Notes: generated by a model from the sequence alone, not told the origin. A stretch of DNA of 64,000 bases from Pelovirga terrestris (GCF_014773365.1 NZ_JACWUN010000016.1:20343-84342); one strand, 5' to 3'. Shown: positions 8,874 to 17,489, counted from the stretch's first letter. Translations and numbers: made by a program.

Positions 8874-10120
8874 CAGTTGCCCTCCGGATCAAGCAGGGCC
8901 AGCAATTCATCACCGTCGACATCACCTTTCTGCACCGCATTCTTCAGGGCGATGGCGAGCCTAATCAGCTCTTCCTCACGCCCCTGGTATTCGCTGCCGG
9001 ACGTGATCAGACCATGCAGAACCTCCTGTTCGATCTCTTCCAAGCTTTTATTGACTCCGTTCACCTCGTCGGAGCTGCTGACGAGGGAGAGATGGTTCTT
9101 GATCTCGACATGCAATGGGGCGACCAATTCTTCCAGCACCAATTTTAACCGTTCACGCCCCAACTCAAAGGGATGAAACCCGACGCGACCCACCAGCTTT
9201 AACTCGAGCAGCGGTTGACGTTCATCACCGGAATGGTTAACCCTGGCGACAATCTGTTCGCAGACCCCGGCGAGGGCCTGATTAACATTCTCCGCTCCGC
9301 CCAGATCAATCGTTTCAACCAGCATCGGGCGCGGCGAGGTGTTTCTGAAGGTGGGGATAAACTCGCCGTTCTCGAACGAGACATGGTAGTACCCCTTAGG
9401 GTACTTCTCTTCACCAAAATTGACACGTTCAGGAGATCCGGGATTAAAGGCGTATGGCTTGCCCCCTGCAGTTTCGATGACATAGGGCTTGTGACCGTGA
9501 CCGAGGGCGACATAGCCGAACCTTTCGGCCAGAGGAAGAGCCTCTTCCAGTTTCATGTTACCGATCTCGACCGGGGAATATTTCCAGATGCCGACATGGA
9601 AAAGCAGCAGGTTGTTCACGGTAGTAACCGCAGTGCAGATCCGCTCCACATGATGACCGGCCTGGGCACCGATATAGCCAAGACCATAAATATTGACCCC
9701 GTCAATCTCGATATGCCCGCCCATACCGGTCGTTTCATCGAAGGGATCGAAACGGTAGGCGCCATCAGCGGTGCGCGCAGGCCGCAGCAGCTTGATGTAG
9801 CCCATCTGCGACAAGGCTTCCATCCACGAAATATTATCGCGGCGGTGAATCCAGTCGTGGTTACCTTCGATGGCGATACAGGGGATGCCGGCATCCTTAA
9901 GGGGCTGAAGGGTTTCAATGGTGCGGGCAAAGGTTTTCGGCAGAATCTGACCGACATGGAACAGATCGCCACCAATCACCAGCGCATCGACCTGCTCGGT
10001 GATGGTGTCGGCACAAATACCCGCCAAACAGGCAAAGAAGTCGTCGTAACGTACACTCTCAGCGGGAGAATTTCGGTAACTTTTCCCCAGGTGAATATCG
10101 GATGTGTGGATAAATTTCAT
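8873..10120 (-). CDS. Mre11/SbcD-like metallophosphoesterase
   Basis: Nuclease subunit of an SbcCD/Mre11-Rad50-type complex acting on double-strand ends or hairpins. The N-terminus has the calcineurin-like metal motifs: HTSDIHLGKSY (D and H ligands), IGGDLFHVG, IEGNHDWIH and later GHGHKPYV. Start ATG 10120 was chosen because MKFIHTSDIHLG is the usual family start; an in-frame ATG at 10153 would add 11 residues. The protein of 415 residues is close in length to SbcD. The C-terminal ~100 residues are acidic and likely bind the coiled-coil base of the partner. Confidence 0.87.
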   Translation of the reverse strand: MKFIHTSDIHLGKSYRNSPAESVRYDDFFACLAGICADTITEQVDALVIGGDLFHVGQILPKTFARTIETLQPLKDAGIPCIAIEGNHDWIHRRDNISWMEALSQMGYIKLLRPARTADGAYRFDPFDETTGMGGHIEIDGVNIYGLGYIGAQAGHHVERICTAVTTVNNLLLFHVGIWKYSPVEIGNMKLEEALPLAERFGYVALGHGHKPYVIETAGGKPYAFNPGSPERVNFGEEKYPKGYYHVSFENGEFIPTFRNTSPRPMLVETIDLGGAENVNQALAGVCEQIVARVNHSGDERQPLLELKLVGRVGFHPFELGRERLKLVLEELVAPLHVEIKNHLSLVSSSDEVNGVNKSLEEIEQEVLHGLITSGSEYQGREEELIRLAIALKNAVQKGDVDGDELLALLDPEGN

Positions 10121-10297
10121 GGTACCTGCAGCGTGGTAAGAGGGGATCCTCATCAGAAAGGCAGGGTATCATCTGCCCGCTACTGGTGCAATTCATTGCT
10201 GAACGCGCACACTTGAAAGTCCTTTCTAACCAAACAACGATTTAATACAAGGACTGCGGTTAGATCTTGCGATCGTGAAAGGATTTTTCATTAAAAC

Positions 10298-10326
10298 TTG
10301 ATCTTGCGTAAAAAACCCGTTATTCT
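10298..10326 (+). promoter_or_regulatory. Candidate promoter for the cytochrome gene
   Basis: TTGATC (10298-10303) and TATTCT (10321-10326), each 4 of 6 to consensus, are separated by exactly 17 bases and lie 55 bases before the cytochrome start. They fall in the 260-bp AT-rich divergent spacer between the phosphoesterase and cytochrome genes, in which no other feature was recognised. Prediction by inspection. Confidence 0.35.
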
Positions 10327-10380
10327 ACGTACAATTATTTTATTGAAGTTCATTTTTATCAACTGAAAAGGAGAGAATGC

Positions 10381-10872
10381 ATGTTGAAAAGAAAAATTTT
10401 GCTGTTGGCTACCGTTGCGAGTTTTATCACCCTGGGCTTTTCCGGTCTTGTTATCGCCGCCGGTCACGGCTCAGCCCCCACCTGGAGAAACGCCATTGCG
10501 CCCATGGTAGAGGCAAAATGTGCCATGTGCCATGGGGACCATGCTCCCGAGGTCAACGAATGGAACCTGCTCGGTGAGGAACGCAAAACCACTGCCCCGC
10601 GCATGAACACCTACCCCCATTTCATGAGCTTTGTCGTCTGGCCGGAAACCGGCGCCATGATGAGACGCCTTGACGATGGCAGCGCATCCGGCGGCAAACC
10701 CGGCAATATGTATCAATACTTAGGCAGCAATGATGAGGAACGCGCCAAAAACCTGCAGACCATCAAAACATGGATGGGTGAAGGTGCCTGGAATCTGAAT
10801 CGCTTTAATGCCAGGGGCGACACTCCGGGAATCAGCAAGGAACAACTGGCCAAGATTAAAGCTCCCTACTAA
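10381..10872 (+). CDS. Periplasmic monoheme c-type cytochrome
   Basis: 163-residue protein with a Sec signal peptide (MLKRKILLLATVASF, hydrophobic to about residue 26, AAG cleavage region) and one CxxCH haem site, CAMCH, near residue 43. Several downstream methionines (for example in MMRRLD and MYQYLG) could supply the sixth ligand. AAGGAG precedes the ATG. It sits alone between a candidate promoter and a strong terminator, so it is probably a single-gene transcript. Periplasmic electron transfer is the expected role; partner not identifiable. Confidence 0.8.
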   Translation: MLKRKILLLATVASFITLGFSGLVIAAGHGSAPTWRNAIAPMVEAKCAMCHGDHAPEVNEWNLLGEERKTTAPRMNTYPHFMSFVVWPETGAMMRRLDDGSASGGKPGNMYQYLGSNDEERAKNLQTIKTWMGEGAWNLNRFNARGDTPGISKEQLAKIKAPY

Positions 10873-10926
10873 CCAACAAAGCAATTGCCTGACCTGCGTC
10901 AGACCGACCTAGATCAACATTAATAC

Positions 10927-10969
10927 ATAAACAACAGCCACCCTGATGTTAACGGTGGCTGTTGTTTAT
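10927..10969. terminator. Strong bidirectional hairpin terminator
   Basis: Perfect 16-bp inverted repeat: arm 10927-10942 (contains AACAGCCACC) and arm 10954-10969, with an 11-base loop. It separates the cytochrome gene from the convergent darP-like gene and could stop both transcripts. Confidence 0.8.
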
Positions 10970-11006
10970 AGGCAAAAAAACCATATAGCCGGCAATTAAA
11001 TACTGA

Positions 11007-11504
11007 TCAGGCCATCCCTTCCCGCAGCCGCTTGAAAATGTCGCGATAAGCGCGCTTGTCACCATGCTGATGAACGGAGTGTGCCAGGCGCCTGATGGTT
11101 TTCACATCAAGATGCGGTGCTCGATCCTGCAGCTCCAAAAAAGCCTGATCAAACTGCTGTGGATCACAAAGACGATCACGCATCTGTTCTAAAGAATGAA
11201 ACTGCTTTTTGTCGCTGCGATCAACCTGATCCATCCCCTCCAGCTGTACCCTTAGGGATTCAACGGCATCGGGATCTTCCCGCAACAACCCCGCCAGATA
11301 TTTCAATTGCCGTTTGTGTGATCCGCGGCCGCCGGTCTGGCGCACCGTCTGGGCTTCGGCAACAATCTCAGTGGGCAGGTCAATGCGTCCGAAGCGATTA
11401 TCCGACAACTCACACAGCTGCCCGGCCAGCTCGGCAATCTGCTGTGCCTGCTGTTTCTTCTTGGTTCTGCTCAAGGGCAGATCGTCGTTAACAGCCATCA
11501 TCAT
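11007..11504 (-). CDS. darP: DarP/YjgA-family ribosome biogenesis factor
   Basis: 165-residue basic, charged, helical protein of the DUF615 (YjgA) family, a factor that associates with late 50S ribosomal precursors in E. coli. Recognisable parts are the N-terminal PLSRTKKKQQAQQI, RGSHKRQLKYLAGLLRE, and the C-terminal KAYRDIFKRL-like region. It is slightly shorter than the E. coli protein (183). Three consecutive ATG codons open the frame with a weak GGGAA upstream, so the exact start is uncertain by two codons. Monocistronic and convergent with the cytochrome gene. Confidence 0.78.
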   Translation of the reverse strand: MMMAVNDDLPLSRTKKKQQAQQIAELAGQLCELSDNRFGRIDLPTEIVAEAQTVRQTGGRGSHKRQLKYLAGLLREDPDAVESLRVQLEGMDQVDRSDKKQFHSLEQMRDRLCDPQQFDQAFLELQDRAPHLDVKTIRRLAHSVHQHGDKRAYRDIFKRLREGMA

Positions 11505-11659
11505 TTAATTTCCCGTTCACAGTAAAAGGCATTTCCGGCAAACTACTGCGCGTCCCAAGCACAAGTCAACGCTTGTTGCGAGCATGCTGGTTGTTTTGGC
11601 AACACTGAAGAGTTTTTGCTATGATGTCCTGCCGATATCACTAATATGGAGCCCAAAAA

Positions 11660-12226
11660 ATGGATTATGGTATTTCCCGCGCACGCGCTCTTGACCTGCT
11701 GAAGCAATATGTCAACCAACCCAACCTGCGCAACCACAGCCTGGCCTCTGAGGCGGTGATGGGCAAACTGGCTCGCCATCTGGGCGCTGATGAAACCCTG
11801 TGGCGCCTGACCGGTCTGCTGCACGACCTGGACGCCGAACTGACCAAGGACGACATGCACCGTCATACCCATGAAACAGCCCGCATCCTGCGCGAAGAAG
11901 GGGTTACCGAAGAGATCATCGAGGCCATCTGCCTGCACAATGAACATGCTCATGAGCAACGGCGCAGCCAGCCGCTCCACCACGCCCTTGCTGCCGCAGA
12001 AACCATCACCGGCCTGATCACCGCTACCGCCCTGGTCTATCCTGACAAAAAACTGGCCGGCGTCAAACCCAAATCGGTCCGCAAACGCTTCAAGGAAAAA
12101 CTCTTTGCTGCGGGAGCTAACCGGGACATCATCAGCGAGTGTGAAAAAATCGGCGTCAGCATCCCGGATTTTTGTGACTTAAGTCTCGAAGCCATGCAGG
12201 ACATAGCCCCTGAGCTGGGATTGTAA
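11660..12226 (+). CDS. HDIG/HD-domain phosphohydrolase
   Basis: 188-residue protein with an HD-superfamily metal site: N-H at NHSLASEAVM, the HD pair in GLLHDLDAEL, then HRHTHETARIL and HNEH. The order and spacing fit the small HDIG proteins that are predicted metal-dependent phosphohydrolases. GGAG precedes the ATG. It ends 21 bases before larB and is probably co-transcribed with it; substrate unknown. Confidence 0.75.
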   Translation: MDYGISRARALDLLKQYVNQPNLRNHSLASEAVMGKLARHLGADETLWRLTGLLHDLDAELTKDDMHRHTHETARILREEGVTEEIIEAICLHNEHAHEQRRSQPLHHALAAAETITGLITATALVYPDKKLAGVKPKSVRKRFKEKLFAAGANRDIISECEKIGVSIPDFCDLSLEAMQDIAPELGL

Positions 12227-12247
12227 CCCCCGGCAGAAACTATTTCT

Positions 12248-13003
12248 ATGAATCAGAACCAATTGACCACCCTGCTGGAGCAACTTGTTTCCGGCAATCT
12301 CAGTGTCAGCGATGCGGTCAACCAGCTTAAGCATCTGCCGTACGAAGATCTGGGCGTTGCCCGCATTGATCATCACCGCGAGTTACGCCAGGGCGTGGCC
12401 GAAATCATCCTCGGTCAGAGCAAAACCCTCGATCAGTTGAGCACTATCATCACCGCCCTGGATGATAGACAACGCAATGTTCTGGTCACCCGCCTTGATC
12501 AGCATAAAGGAGAAACCCTGACCCGGCAGTTTCCTGGCGGAGAATACGATGAACTGGCCCGCACCTTCTGCCTGGTCCATCAGCCTGCCGTCAACCAGGG
12601 GCGAGGCAAGATTCTGGTCATCTGTGCCGGCACTTCAGACCTGCCGGTAGCCCGGGAGGCGGTCATCACCGCACGCATGCTTGGTAACGACGTGGAAGAA
12701 CTGGTTGATGTCGGGGTGGCCGGTATCCACCGGTTGCTGAGCTGTCAGGAACAGCTGCATCAGGCCGCAGTAGTGATTGTCGTTGCCGGAATGGAAGGGG
12801 CGCTGCCTTCGGTGGTCGGCGGCCTGGTGGCAGTACCAGTCATTGCGGTGCCGACATCGGTCGGTTACGGTGCCGCCTTTGGCGGCGTTGCCGCCCTGCT
12901 CGGCATGCTCAACTCCTGTGCCTCCGGCGTCACCGTGGTCAACATCGACAACGGCTTTGGCGCCGCCTTTGCTGCCAACCGTATTAATCGGACAAAGAGC
13001 TGA
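12248..13003 (+). CDS. larB: LarB, nicotinic acid adenine dinucleotide carboxylase/hydrolase
   Basis: LarB carboxylates and hydrolyses NaAD in the first step of nickel-pincer nucleotide synthesis, the cofactor of lactate racemase and related LarA enzymes. The 251-residue protein has the N-terminal DLGVARIDHHRELRQG element and a C-terminal PurE/AIR-carboxylase-like half with ICAGTSDLPVAREA, VVAGMEGALPSVV and PTSVGYGAAFGG. Length is typical. larC, which normally belongs to the same pathway block, is 8.4 kb downstream beyond a type I restriction island. larA and larE are not in the window. Confidence 0.92.
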   Translation: MNQNQLTTLLEQLVSGNLSVSDAVNQLKHLPYEDLGVARIDHHRELRQGVAEIILGQSKTLDQLSTIITALDDRQRNVLVTRLDQHKGETLTRQFPGGEYDELARTFCLVHQPAVNQGRGKILVICAGTSDLPVAREAVITARMLGNDVEELVDVGVAGIHRLLSCQEQLHQAAVVIVVAGMEGALPSVVGGLVAVPVIAVPTSVGYGAAFGGVAALLGMLNSCASGVTVVNIDNGFGAAFAANRINRTKS

Positions 13004-13033
13004 TGCTTATCTCCCAGTAACTGTTGGGTATCT

Positions 13034-13085
13034 CTGCAGGAGCCGCTTTAACGACGATCATCGTGCCTGAAGACGACTCCTGCAG
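13034..13085. repeat. CTGCAGGAG inverted repeat after larB
   Basis: CTGCAGGAG (13034-13042) and CTCCTGCAG (13077-13085) form a perfect 9-bp inverted repeat downstream of larB. It lies at the boundary where the restriction island begins. No T-run follows; function unknown. Confidence 0.5.
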
Positions 13086-13116
13086 CGGTCTGATTTTTCG
13101 CCGTTAAACGTCGTAG

Positions 13117-13151
13117 ATCCCCGACGAGATCATTCGGGGATGACGTTTTTT
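13117..13151 (+). terminator. Rho-independent terminator before hsdM
   Basis: ATCCCCGA (13117-13124) pairs with TCGGGGAT (13134-13141) across a 9-base loop and is followed by GACG and six T residues. It would end the HD-larB transcript and insulate the restriction operon. Confidence 0.65.
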
Positions 13152-13195
13152 GGACGACAGATGAATAGTTACTGTTCAAATCAAGGAACAACACC

Positions 13196-14746
13196 ATGAC
13201 AAGCACCCAACAACGCGCCGCCCTGCAACGCCAGATCTGGTCAATCGCCAATGATGTCCGTGGCTCAGTCGATGGCTGGGATTTTAAACAATACGTGCTT
13301 GGCACCCTCTTTTACCGCTTTATCAGCGAAAATTTTGCTGACTACATCGAAGCCGATGACGACAGTATCAACTACGCCCAGCTCCCCGACAACGTCATCA
13401 CCCCTGAGATCAAGGACGACGCCATCAAAACCAAGGGTTATTTCATCTACCCGAGCCAGTTGTTTGTCAATATCGTCAAACATGCTAACAACAACGACAG
13501 CTTGAACACCGATCTGGCCGCCATTTTTGCCGCCATTCAAGCTTCCGCCAACGGCTACCCGTCGGAAGGGGACATCAAAGGCCTGTTTGCCGATTTCGAC
13601 ACCACCAGCAACCGCCTCGGCAATACCGTAAAGGATAAAAACACCCGCCTGGCCGCCGTGCTTAAAGGCGTAGCCGGGCTGAACTTCGGTGATTTTCATG
13701 GCAGCCAGATCGACCTGTTCGGCGATGCCTACGAATTCCTCATTTCCAATTACGCCGCCAATGCCGGCAAATCCGGTGGCGAGTTTTTCACCCCGCAACA
13801 TGTCTCCAGACTGATCGCCCAGCTGGCCATGCACAAGCAAACCAACGTCAACAAGATTTACGACCCCGCCTGCGGTTCCGGGTCACTGCTGCTGCAAGCG
13901 AAAAAACATTTCGACGCCCACATCATCGAAGAGGGCTTCTACGGCCAGGAGATCAACCACACCACCTACAACCTGGCGCGGATGAACATGTTTTTGCACA
14001 ACATCAACTACGACAAGTTCAACATCCAGCTGGGCAACACCCTGATCGACCCGCATTTTAGTGATGAAAAACCCTTTGACGCCATCGTCTCCAATCCGCC
14101 CTACTCGGTGAAATGGATCGGCTCGGATGACCCGACCCTGATCAACGACGACCGTTTTGCCCCGGCTGGTGTCCTGGCGCCCAAATCCAAGGCCGATTTT
14201 GCCTTTGTGCTGCATGCGCTCAGCTACCTGTCCAGCAAGGGGCGCGCCGCCATCGTCTGCTTCCCCGGCATTTTCTATCGTGGCGGCGCCGAGCAGAAAA
14301 TCCGCCAGTACCTGGTGGATAACAACTATGTGGAAACCGTCATCTCGCTGGCCCCCAACCTGTTTTACGGCACCACCATCGCCGTGAATATCCTGGTGCT
14401 CGCCAAACACAAAACCGACACCACCACCCAGTTCATCGACGCCAGCGGTCTGTTCAAAAAGGAAACCAACAACAATCTCCTCACCGACACCCACATCGAG
14501 CAGATCATACAGGCCTTCGACAGCAAGGCAGATACTGACCACTTTGCTCGCGCTGTGCCCTTTGAAGAGATCGCCGCCAACGACTACAACCTGTCGGTCA
14601 GCAGCTATGTCGACGCCAAAGACACCCGCGAACAGGTCAACATCACCCAGCTCAATGCCGAACTGAAAACCACCGTCGCCAGAATCGAGCAACTGCGCTC
14701 AGAAATTGACTTGATCGTGGCAGAAATCGAAGGTGAATCTGTGTGA
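13196..14746 (+). CDS. hsdM: Type I restriction-modification methyltransferase subunit
   Basis: N6-adenine methyltransferase of a type I R-M complex (M2S1, plus R2). The 516-residue protein has the N-terminal HsdM helical domain (1-150), SAM motif [14 protein letters not shown], and catalytic motif IV NPPY in [13 protein letters not shown], then a C-terminal region ending in a helix that contacts HsdS. Length matches E. coli K-12 HsdM (529). The typical partner genes hsdS and hsdR follow in the same orientation, interrupted by three unrelated genes. Confidence 0.95.
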   Translation: MTSTQQRAALQRQIWSIANDVRGSVDGWDFKQYVLGTLFYRFISENFADYIEADDDSINYAQLPDNVITPEIKDDAIKTKGYFIYPSQLFVNIVKHANNNDSLNTDLAAIFAAIQASANGYPSEGDIKGLFADFDTTSNRLGNTVKDKNTRLAAVLKGVAGLNFGDFHGSQIDLFGDAYEFLISNYAANAGKSGGEFFTPQHVSRLIAQLAMHKQTNVNKIYDPACGSGSLLLQAKKHFDAHIIEEGFYGQEINHTTYNLARMNMFLHNINYDKFNIQLGNTLIDPHFSDEKPFDAIVSNPPYSVKWIGSDDPTLINDDRFAPAGVLAPKSKADFAFVLHALSYLSSKGRAAIVCFPGIFYRGGAEQKIRQYLVDNNYVETVISLAPNLFYGTTIAVNILVLAKHKTDTTTQFIDASGLFKKETNNNLLTDTHIEQIIQAFDSKADTDHFARAVPFEEIAANDYNLSVSSYVDAKDTREQVNITQLNAELKTTVARIEQLRSEIDLIVAEIEGESV

Positions 14747-14831
14747 AAACACCTAAGCGCTTATCTTTTTCTTCGGCAATTATGGCGATTTCGCCACAAT
14801 TAAAATCGTGGCAACACCAAGGAGCGTGCTG

Positions 14832-15116
14832 ATGGCCAAAAACAAAAAAATACAGGTGCAGGGCAGCGAAATATCCTTCTTTCAAATGGATCAGCAGGAT
14901 TATATTTCGCTGACTGATATCGCCAAGCATAAGACGGATGACAGCAGTGCAACCATTGGCAATTGGATGCGCAACCGCAACACCATCGAGTTTCTTGGTA
15001 TTTGGGAAACCTTGTACAACCCGAATTTCAAACCCCTCGAATTCGAGGGGTTTAGAAAACAGGCTGGACTGAATGCCTTTACACTGTCGCCCCAGAAAAA
15101 ACTGAGAAGGACTTGA
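14832..15116 (+). pseudogene. KilA-N domain protein, 3'-truncated
   Basis: 94 residues starting at ATG 14832 (AAGGAG upstream; an earlier ATG at 14808 lacks one). The sequence matches the N-terminal half of phage-type KilA-N domain proteins: QGSEISFFQMDQQDYISLTD, then IGNWMRNRNTIEFLGIWE and NPNFKPLEFEGF. Family members continue with an SPxKWIE block and a C-terminal DNA-binding part to about 270 residues. Here the frame changes right after LSPQK and stops at LRRT. The stop lies one base before the DUF1016 gene. Most likely a remnant left by a deletion; a short functional protein is not excluded. Confidence 0.7.
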
Positions 15117-15117
15117 A

Positions 15118-16158
15118 ATGGCCGATCAACCCATCGCCTTAACCCCGCGACCGGAAGGCTACAGCACCTGGCTGGCGGATCTCAAAACCCGCATTCACCA
15201 GGCTCAGCAACGTGCCACGCTGGCGGTGAATCGTGAGTTGCTGCTGCTTTACTGGCAAATTGGCAGGGATATTTTAGAGCGACAAGCTCAACAGGGCTGG
15301 GGGGCGAAAGTCATCGAACAGTTGGCACAGGATCTGCGTCAGCATTTCCCTGAGATGAAAGGCTTTTCGGCGCGTAACCTGAAATACATGCGAGCCTTTG
15401 CCGAAGCCTGGCCGGATGCTAAATTTGTGCAAGAGGTGCTTGCACAATTGCCCTGGTATCACCAACTGGCTTTGCTCGATAAGTTGAAGAGCAAGGAAAT
15501 GCGCACTTGGTATGCCCAAAAAACCATAGAAAACCACTGGTCGCGCAATGTGCTGGTGATGCAGATCGAAAGCCGCCTGCATCAACGCCAAGGCAGTGCC
15601 GTCACCAACTTTGAACAACGCCTGCCCAAGGTTCAGTCTGATCTGGCGCGTGAATCCCTCAAAGATCCCTATCGCTTCGATTTTTTAAACCTGGGGCAAG
15701 AAGCCCAGGAGCGGGATATTGAAGCGGCACTGATGCGCCATGTCACTGATTTTTTACTGGAACTGGGCGCGGGTTTTGCCTTGGTGGGCAGGCAGGTGCC
15801 TTTGGAAGTGGGTGGCGATGATTTTTATCTGGATCTGCTGTTTTATCACCTGAAACTGCGCTGTTATGTAGTGATTGAACTGAAAGCAGGCGACTTTAAG
15901 CCCGAACACCTGGGGCAACTGGGCTTTTACCTTACCGCAGTGGATCGCCAGATCAAAAGCGAACACGACCATCCGACCCTGGGCCTCTTGTTGTGCAAGA
16001 GCAAAAACAAGATCGTCGCTGAATACGCCCTCAGCGACAAAAGCCAACCCATGGGCATCGCCGAATACAAACTACAGCAAGCCCTGCCTGAACAGCTGGA
16101 AACCAACTTACCCAGCATTGAACAAATCGAGCGGGAATTGCAGGGGAACGACGAATGA
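15118..16158 (+). CDS. DUF1016 / YhcG-family PDDEXK nuclease
   Basis: 346-residue protein of the YhcG (DUF1016) family: an N-terminal helical DNA-binding domain (RELLLLYWQIGRDILERQ, GFSARNLKYMRAFAEAW, LPWYHQLALLDKL) and a C-terminal PDDEXK nuclease fold with D in DDFYLDLLFY and the ELK of VVIELKAGDF. Such genes often sit inside type I restriction loci and are thought to help defence, but their exact role is unknown. GAAGGA precedes ATG 15118, and its last four bases (ATGA) overlap hsdS, implying coupled translation. Confidence 0.85.
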   Translation: MADQPIALTPRPEGYSTWLADLKTRIHQAQQRATLAVNRELLLLYWQIGRDILERQAQQGWGAKVIEQLAQDLRQHFPEMKGFSARNLKYMRAFAEAWPDAKFVQEVLAQLPWYHQLALLDKLKSKEMRTWYAQKTIENHWSRNVLVMQIESRLHQRQGSAVTNFEQRLPKVQSDLARESLKDPYRFDFLNLGQEAQERDIEAALMRHVTDFLLELGAGFALVGRQVPLEVGGDDFYLDLLFYHLKLRCYVVIELKAGDFKPEHLGQLGFYLTAVDRQIKSEHDHPTLGLLLCKSKNKIVAEYALSDKSQPMGIAEYKLQQALPEQLETNLPSIEQIERELQGNDE

Positions 16159-17357
16159 ATGAACTGAGTTTTATGGACAAGCTGCTGGATGGCGTTGAGG
16201 TGGAGTGGAAGGCGTTAGGGGAAGTGGCAACATTGCGGCGCGGTCGTGTCATGTCAAAAGGCTATTTCATTGATAATGCAGGAGACTATCCTGTTTATAG
16301 CTCCCAAACCGCAAATAACGGAATGATTGGCAGAATTGATACGTTTGATTTTGACGGGGAGTTTATTAGCTGGACAACTGATGGTGCCAATGCCGGCACG
16401 GTCTTTTATCGAACTGGGAAATTCTCGATTACGAATGTCTGTGGATTGATAAACATCAACAATCAATCAAACTTGAATTATAAATATTTATTTTACTGGT
16501 TATCGATCGTAGCAAAAAATCACGTTTATTCTGGCATGGGTAATCCTAAACTGATGAGTCATCAGGTTGAAAAAATCCCTATCCCCATCCCCTGCCCGGA
16601 TAACCCCGAAAAATCGCTGGCGATTCAGGCCGAAATCGTCCGTATTCTGGACGCATTCACCGCCATGACCACCGAGCTGACCACCGAGCTGACCACCGAG
16701 TTTAACCTGCGTAAAAAGCAATACAACCACTACCGTGACCAGTTGTTGCGTTTTGAAGAAGGGGAAGTGGAGTGGAAGACGCTGGGGGAGGTTGCCGAGT
16801 ATTCAAAGACACGCATTAGTCATACTAAACTATTCGGGAGCAATTATGTTGGTGTTGAAAGTTTGTTACAGAATCGCGCCGGCAAAATAGACTCTACACG
16901 TACTCCAGATAGTGGAAATCTTACACAATACAACGTAGGTGATACCTTGATAGGGAATATACGGCCTTATCTAAAGAAAATTTGGCATGCAGATCGAATT
17001 GGCGGCACTAATGGCGATGTTCTTGTAGTTCATCCTACTGACAGTGCTCTTAATCCACGATACCTATATCAAGTTTTAGCGGATGACAAGTTCTTCGAAT
17101 ACAATATGCAGCATGCCAAGGGCGCCAAAATGCCGCGCGGCAATAAAGATAAAATTATGGAATATAAAATCCCTGTTCCATTCTCGGATAACCCTGAAAA
17201 GTCGCTTTCCGAACAAGCCTGCATCGTCGCCATCCTCGACAAATTCGACGCCCTAACCAACTCCATTAGCGAAGGCTTGCCCCGCGAAATTGCGTTGCGC
17301 CGGAAGCAGTACGAATTTTATCGGGATCAATTGTTGAATTTCCCCAGACCATCGTAG
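16155..17357 (+). CDS. hsdS: Type I restriction specificity subunit
   Basis: 400-residue HsdS that sets the bipartite DNA target. Two target-recognition domains (~15-155 and ~205-345) are each followed by a conserved helix; the protein is internally repeated (VEWKALGEVA at ~16 and VEWKTLGEVA at ~205; KKQYNHYRDQLL and RKQYEFYRDQLL). The central helix carries TTEL TTEL TTEF at residues 172-183, encoded by three 12-bp units. Both recognition domains are much more AT-rich than the flanking conserved segments, consistent with domain swapping. It begins inside the YhcG gene (ATGA). Confidence 0.93.
   Translation: MNELSFMDKLLDGVEVEWKALGEVATLRRGRVMSKGYFIDNAGDYPVYSSQTANNGMIGRIDTFDFDGEFISWTTDGANAGTVFYRTGKFSITNVCGLININNQSNLNYKYLFYWLSIVAKNHVYSGMGNPKLMSHQVEKIPIPIPCPDNPEKSLAIQAEIVRILDAFTAMTTELTTELTTEFNLRKKQYNHYRDQLLRFEEGEVEWKTLGEVAEYSKTRISHTKLFGSNYVGVESLLQNRAGKIDSTRTPDSGNLTQYNVGDTLIGNIRPYLKKIWHADRIGGTNGDVLVVHPTDSALNPRYLYQVLADDKFFEYNMQHAKGAKMPRGNKDKIMEYKIPVPFSDNPEKSLSEQACIVAILDKFDALTNSISEGLPREIALRRKQYEFYRDQLLNFPRPS
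16668..16703 (+). repeat. 12-bp tandem repeat in the HsdS spacer helix
   Basis: Two identical ACCACCGAGCTG units (16668-16679, 16680-16691) and a third differing only in the last codon (16692-16703), encoding TTEL, TTEL, TTEF. In EcoR124I/II, two versus three TAEL repeats at this same place change the spacer length of the recognised sequence by one base pair. Confidence 0.85.
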
Positions 17358-17489
17358 GGGCAGACCTATGTGTCTGCCCGAATGGGATCTGCCCGAATGG
17401 GATCTGCCCGAATGGGATCTGCCCGAATGGGGTTTGTCCGGATGGTGACGGCAATTCAAACATGGGCGAACACGCAGGTTCGCCCCTAC
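17354..17489 (+). repeat. REP-like palindrome pair, copy 1
   Basis: The left half begins GTAGGGGC and contains GGGCAGAC/GTCTGCCC (17358-17365, 17372-17379); the right half contains GGGCGAAC/GTTCGCCC and ends GCCCCTAC at 17489. The left half continues into a 15-bp tandem array. This copy fills most of the 320-bp gene-free stretch between hsdS and the transposase, together with copy 2. Confidence 0.85.
17374..17431 (+). repeat. 15-bp tandem array CTGCCCGAATGGGAT, about four units
   Basis: Units start at 17374, 17389, 17404 and 17419; the fourth diverges at its 3' end. The unit is the right arm of the palindrome plus its neighbour, so it looks like slippage inside REP copy 1. Not a CRISPR: there are no spacers. 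Confidence 0.85.

Noticed and set aside
7905..9176. A 423-residue open frame on the plus strand
   Set aside because: It lies opposite the Rad50-like gene and the end of the phosphoesterase gene, whose coding sense is certain; the composition is an antisense shadow of coiled coil.
9215..10216. A 333-residue open frame on the plus strand
   Set aside because: Antisense to the metallophosphoesterase; no recognisable domain and no ribosome site.
17374..17431. Possible CRISPR array
   Set aside because: Units are contiguous 15-mers without spacers and no cas gene is present.
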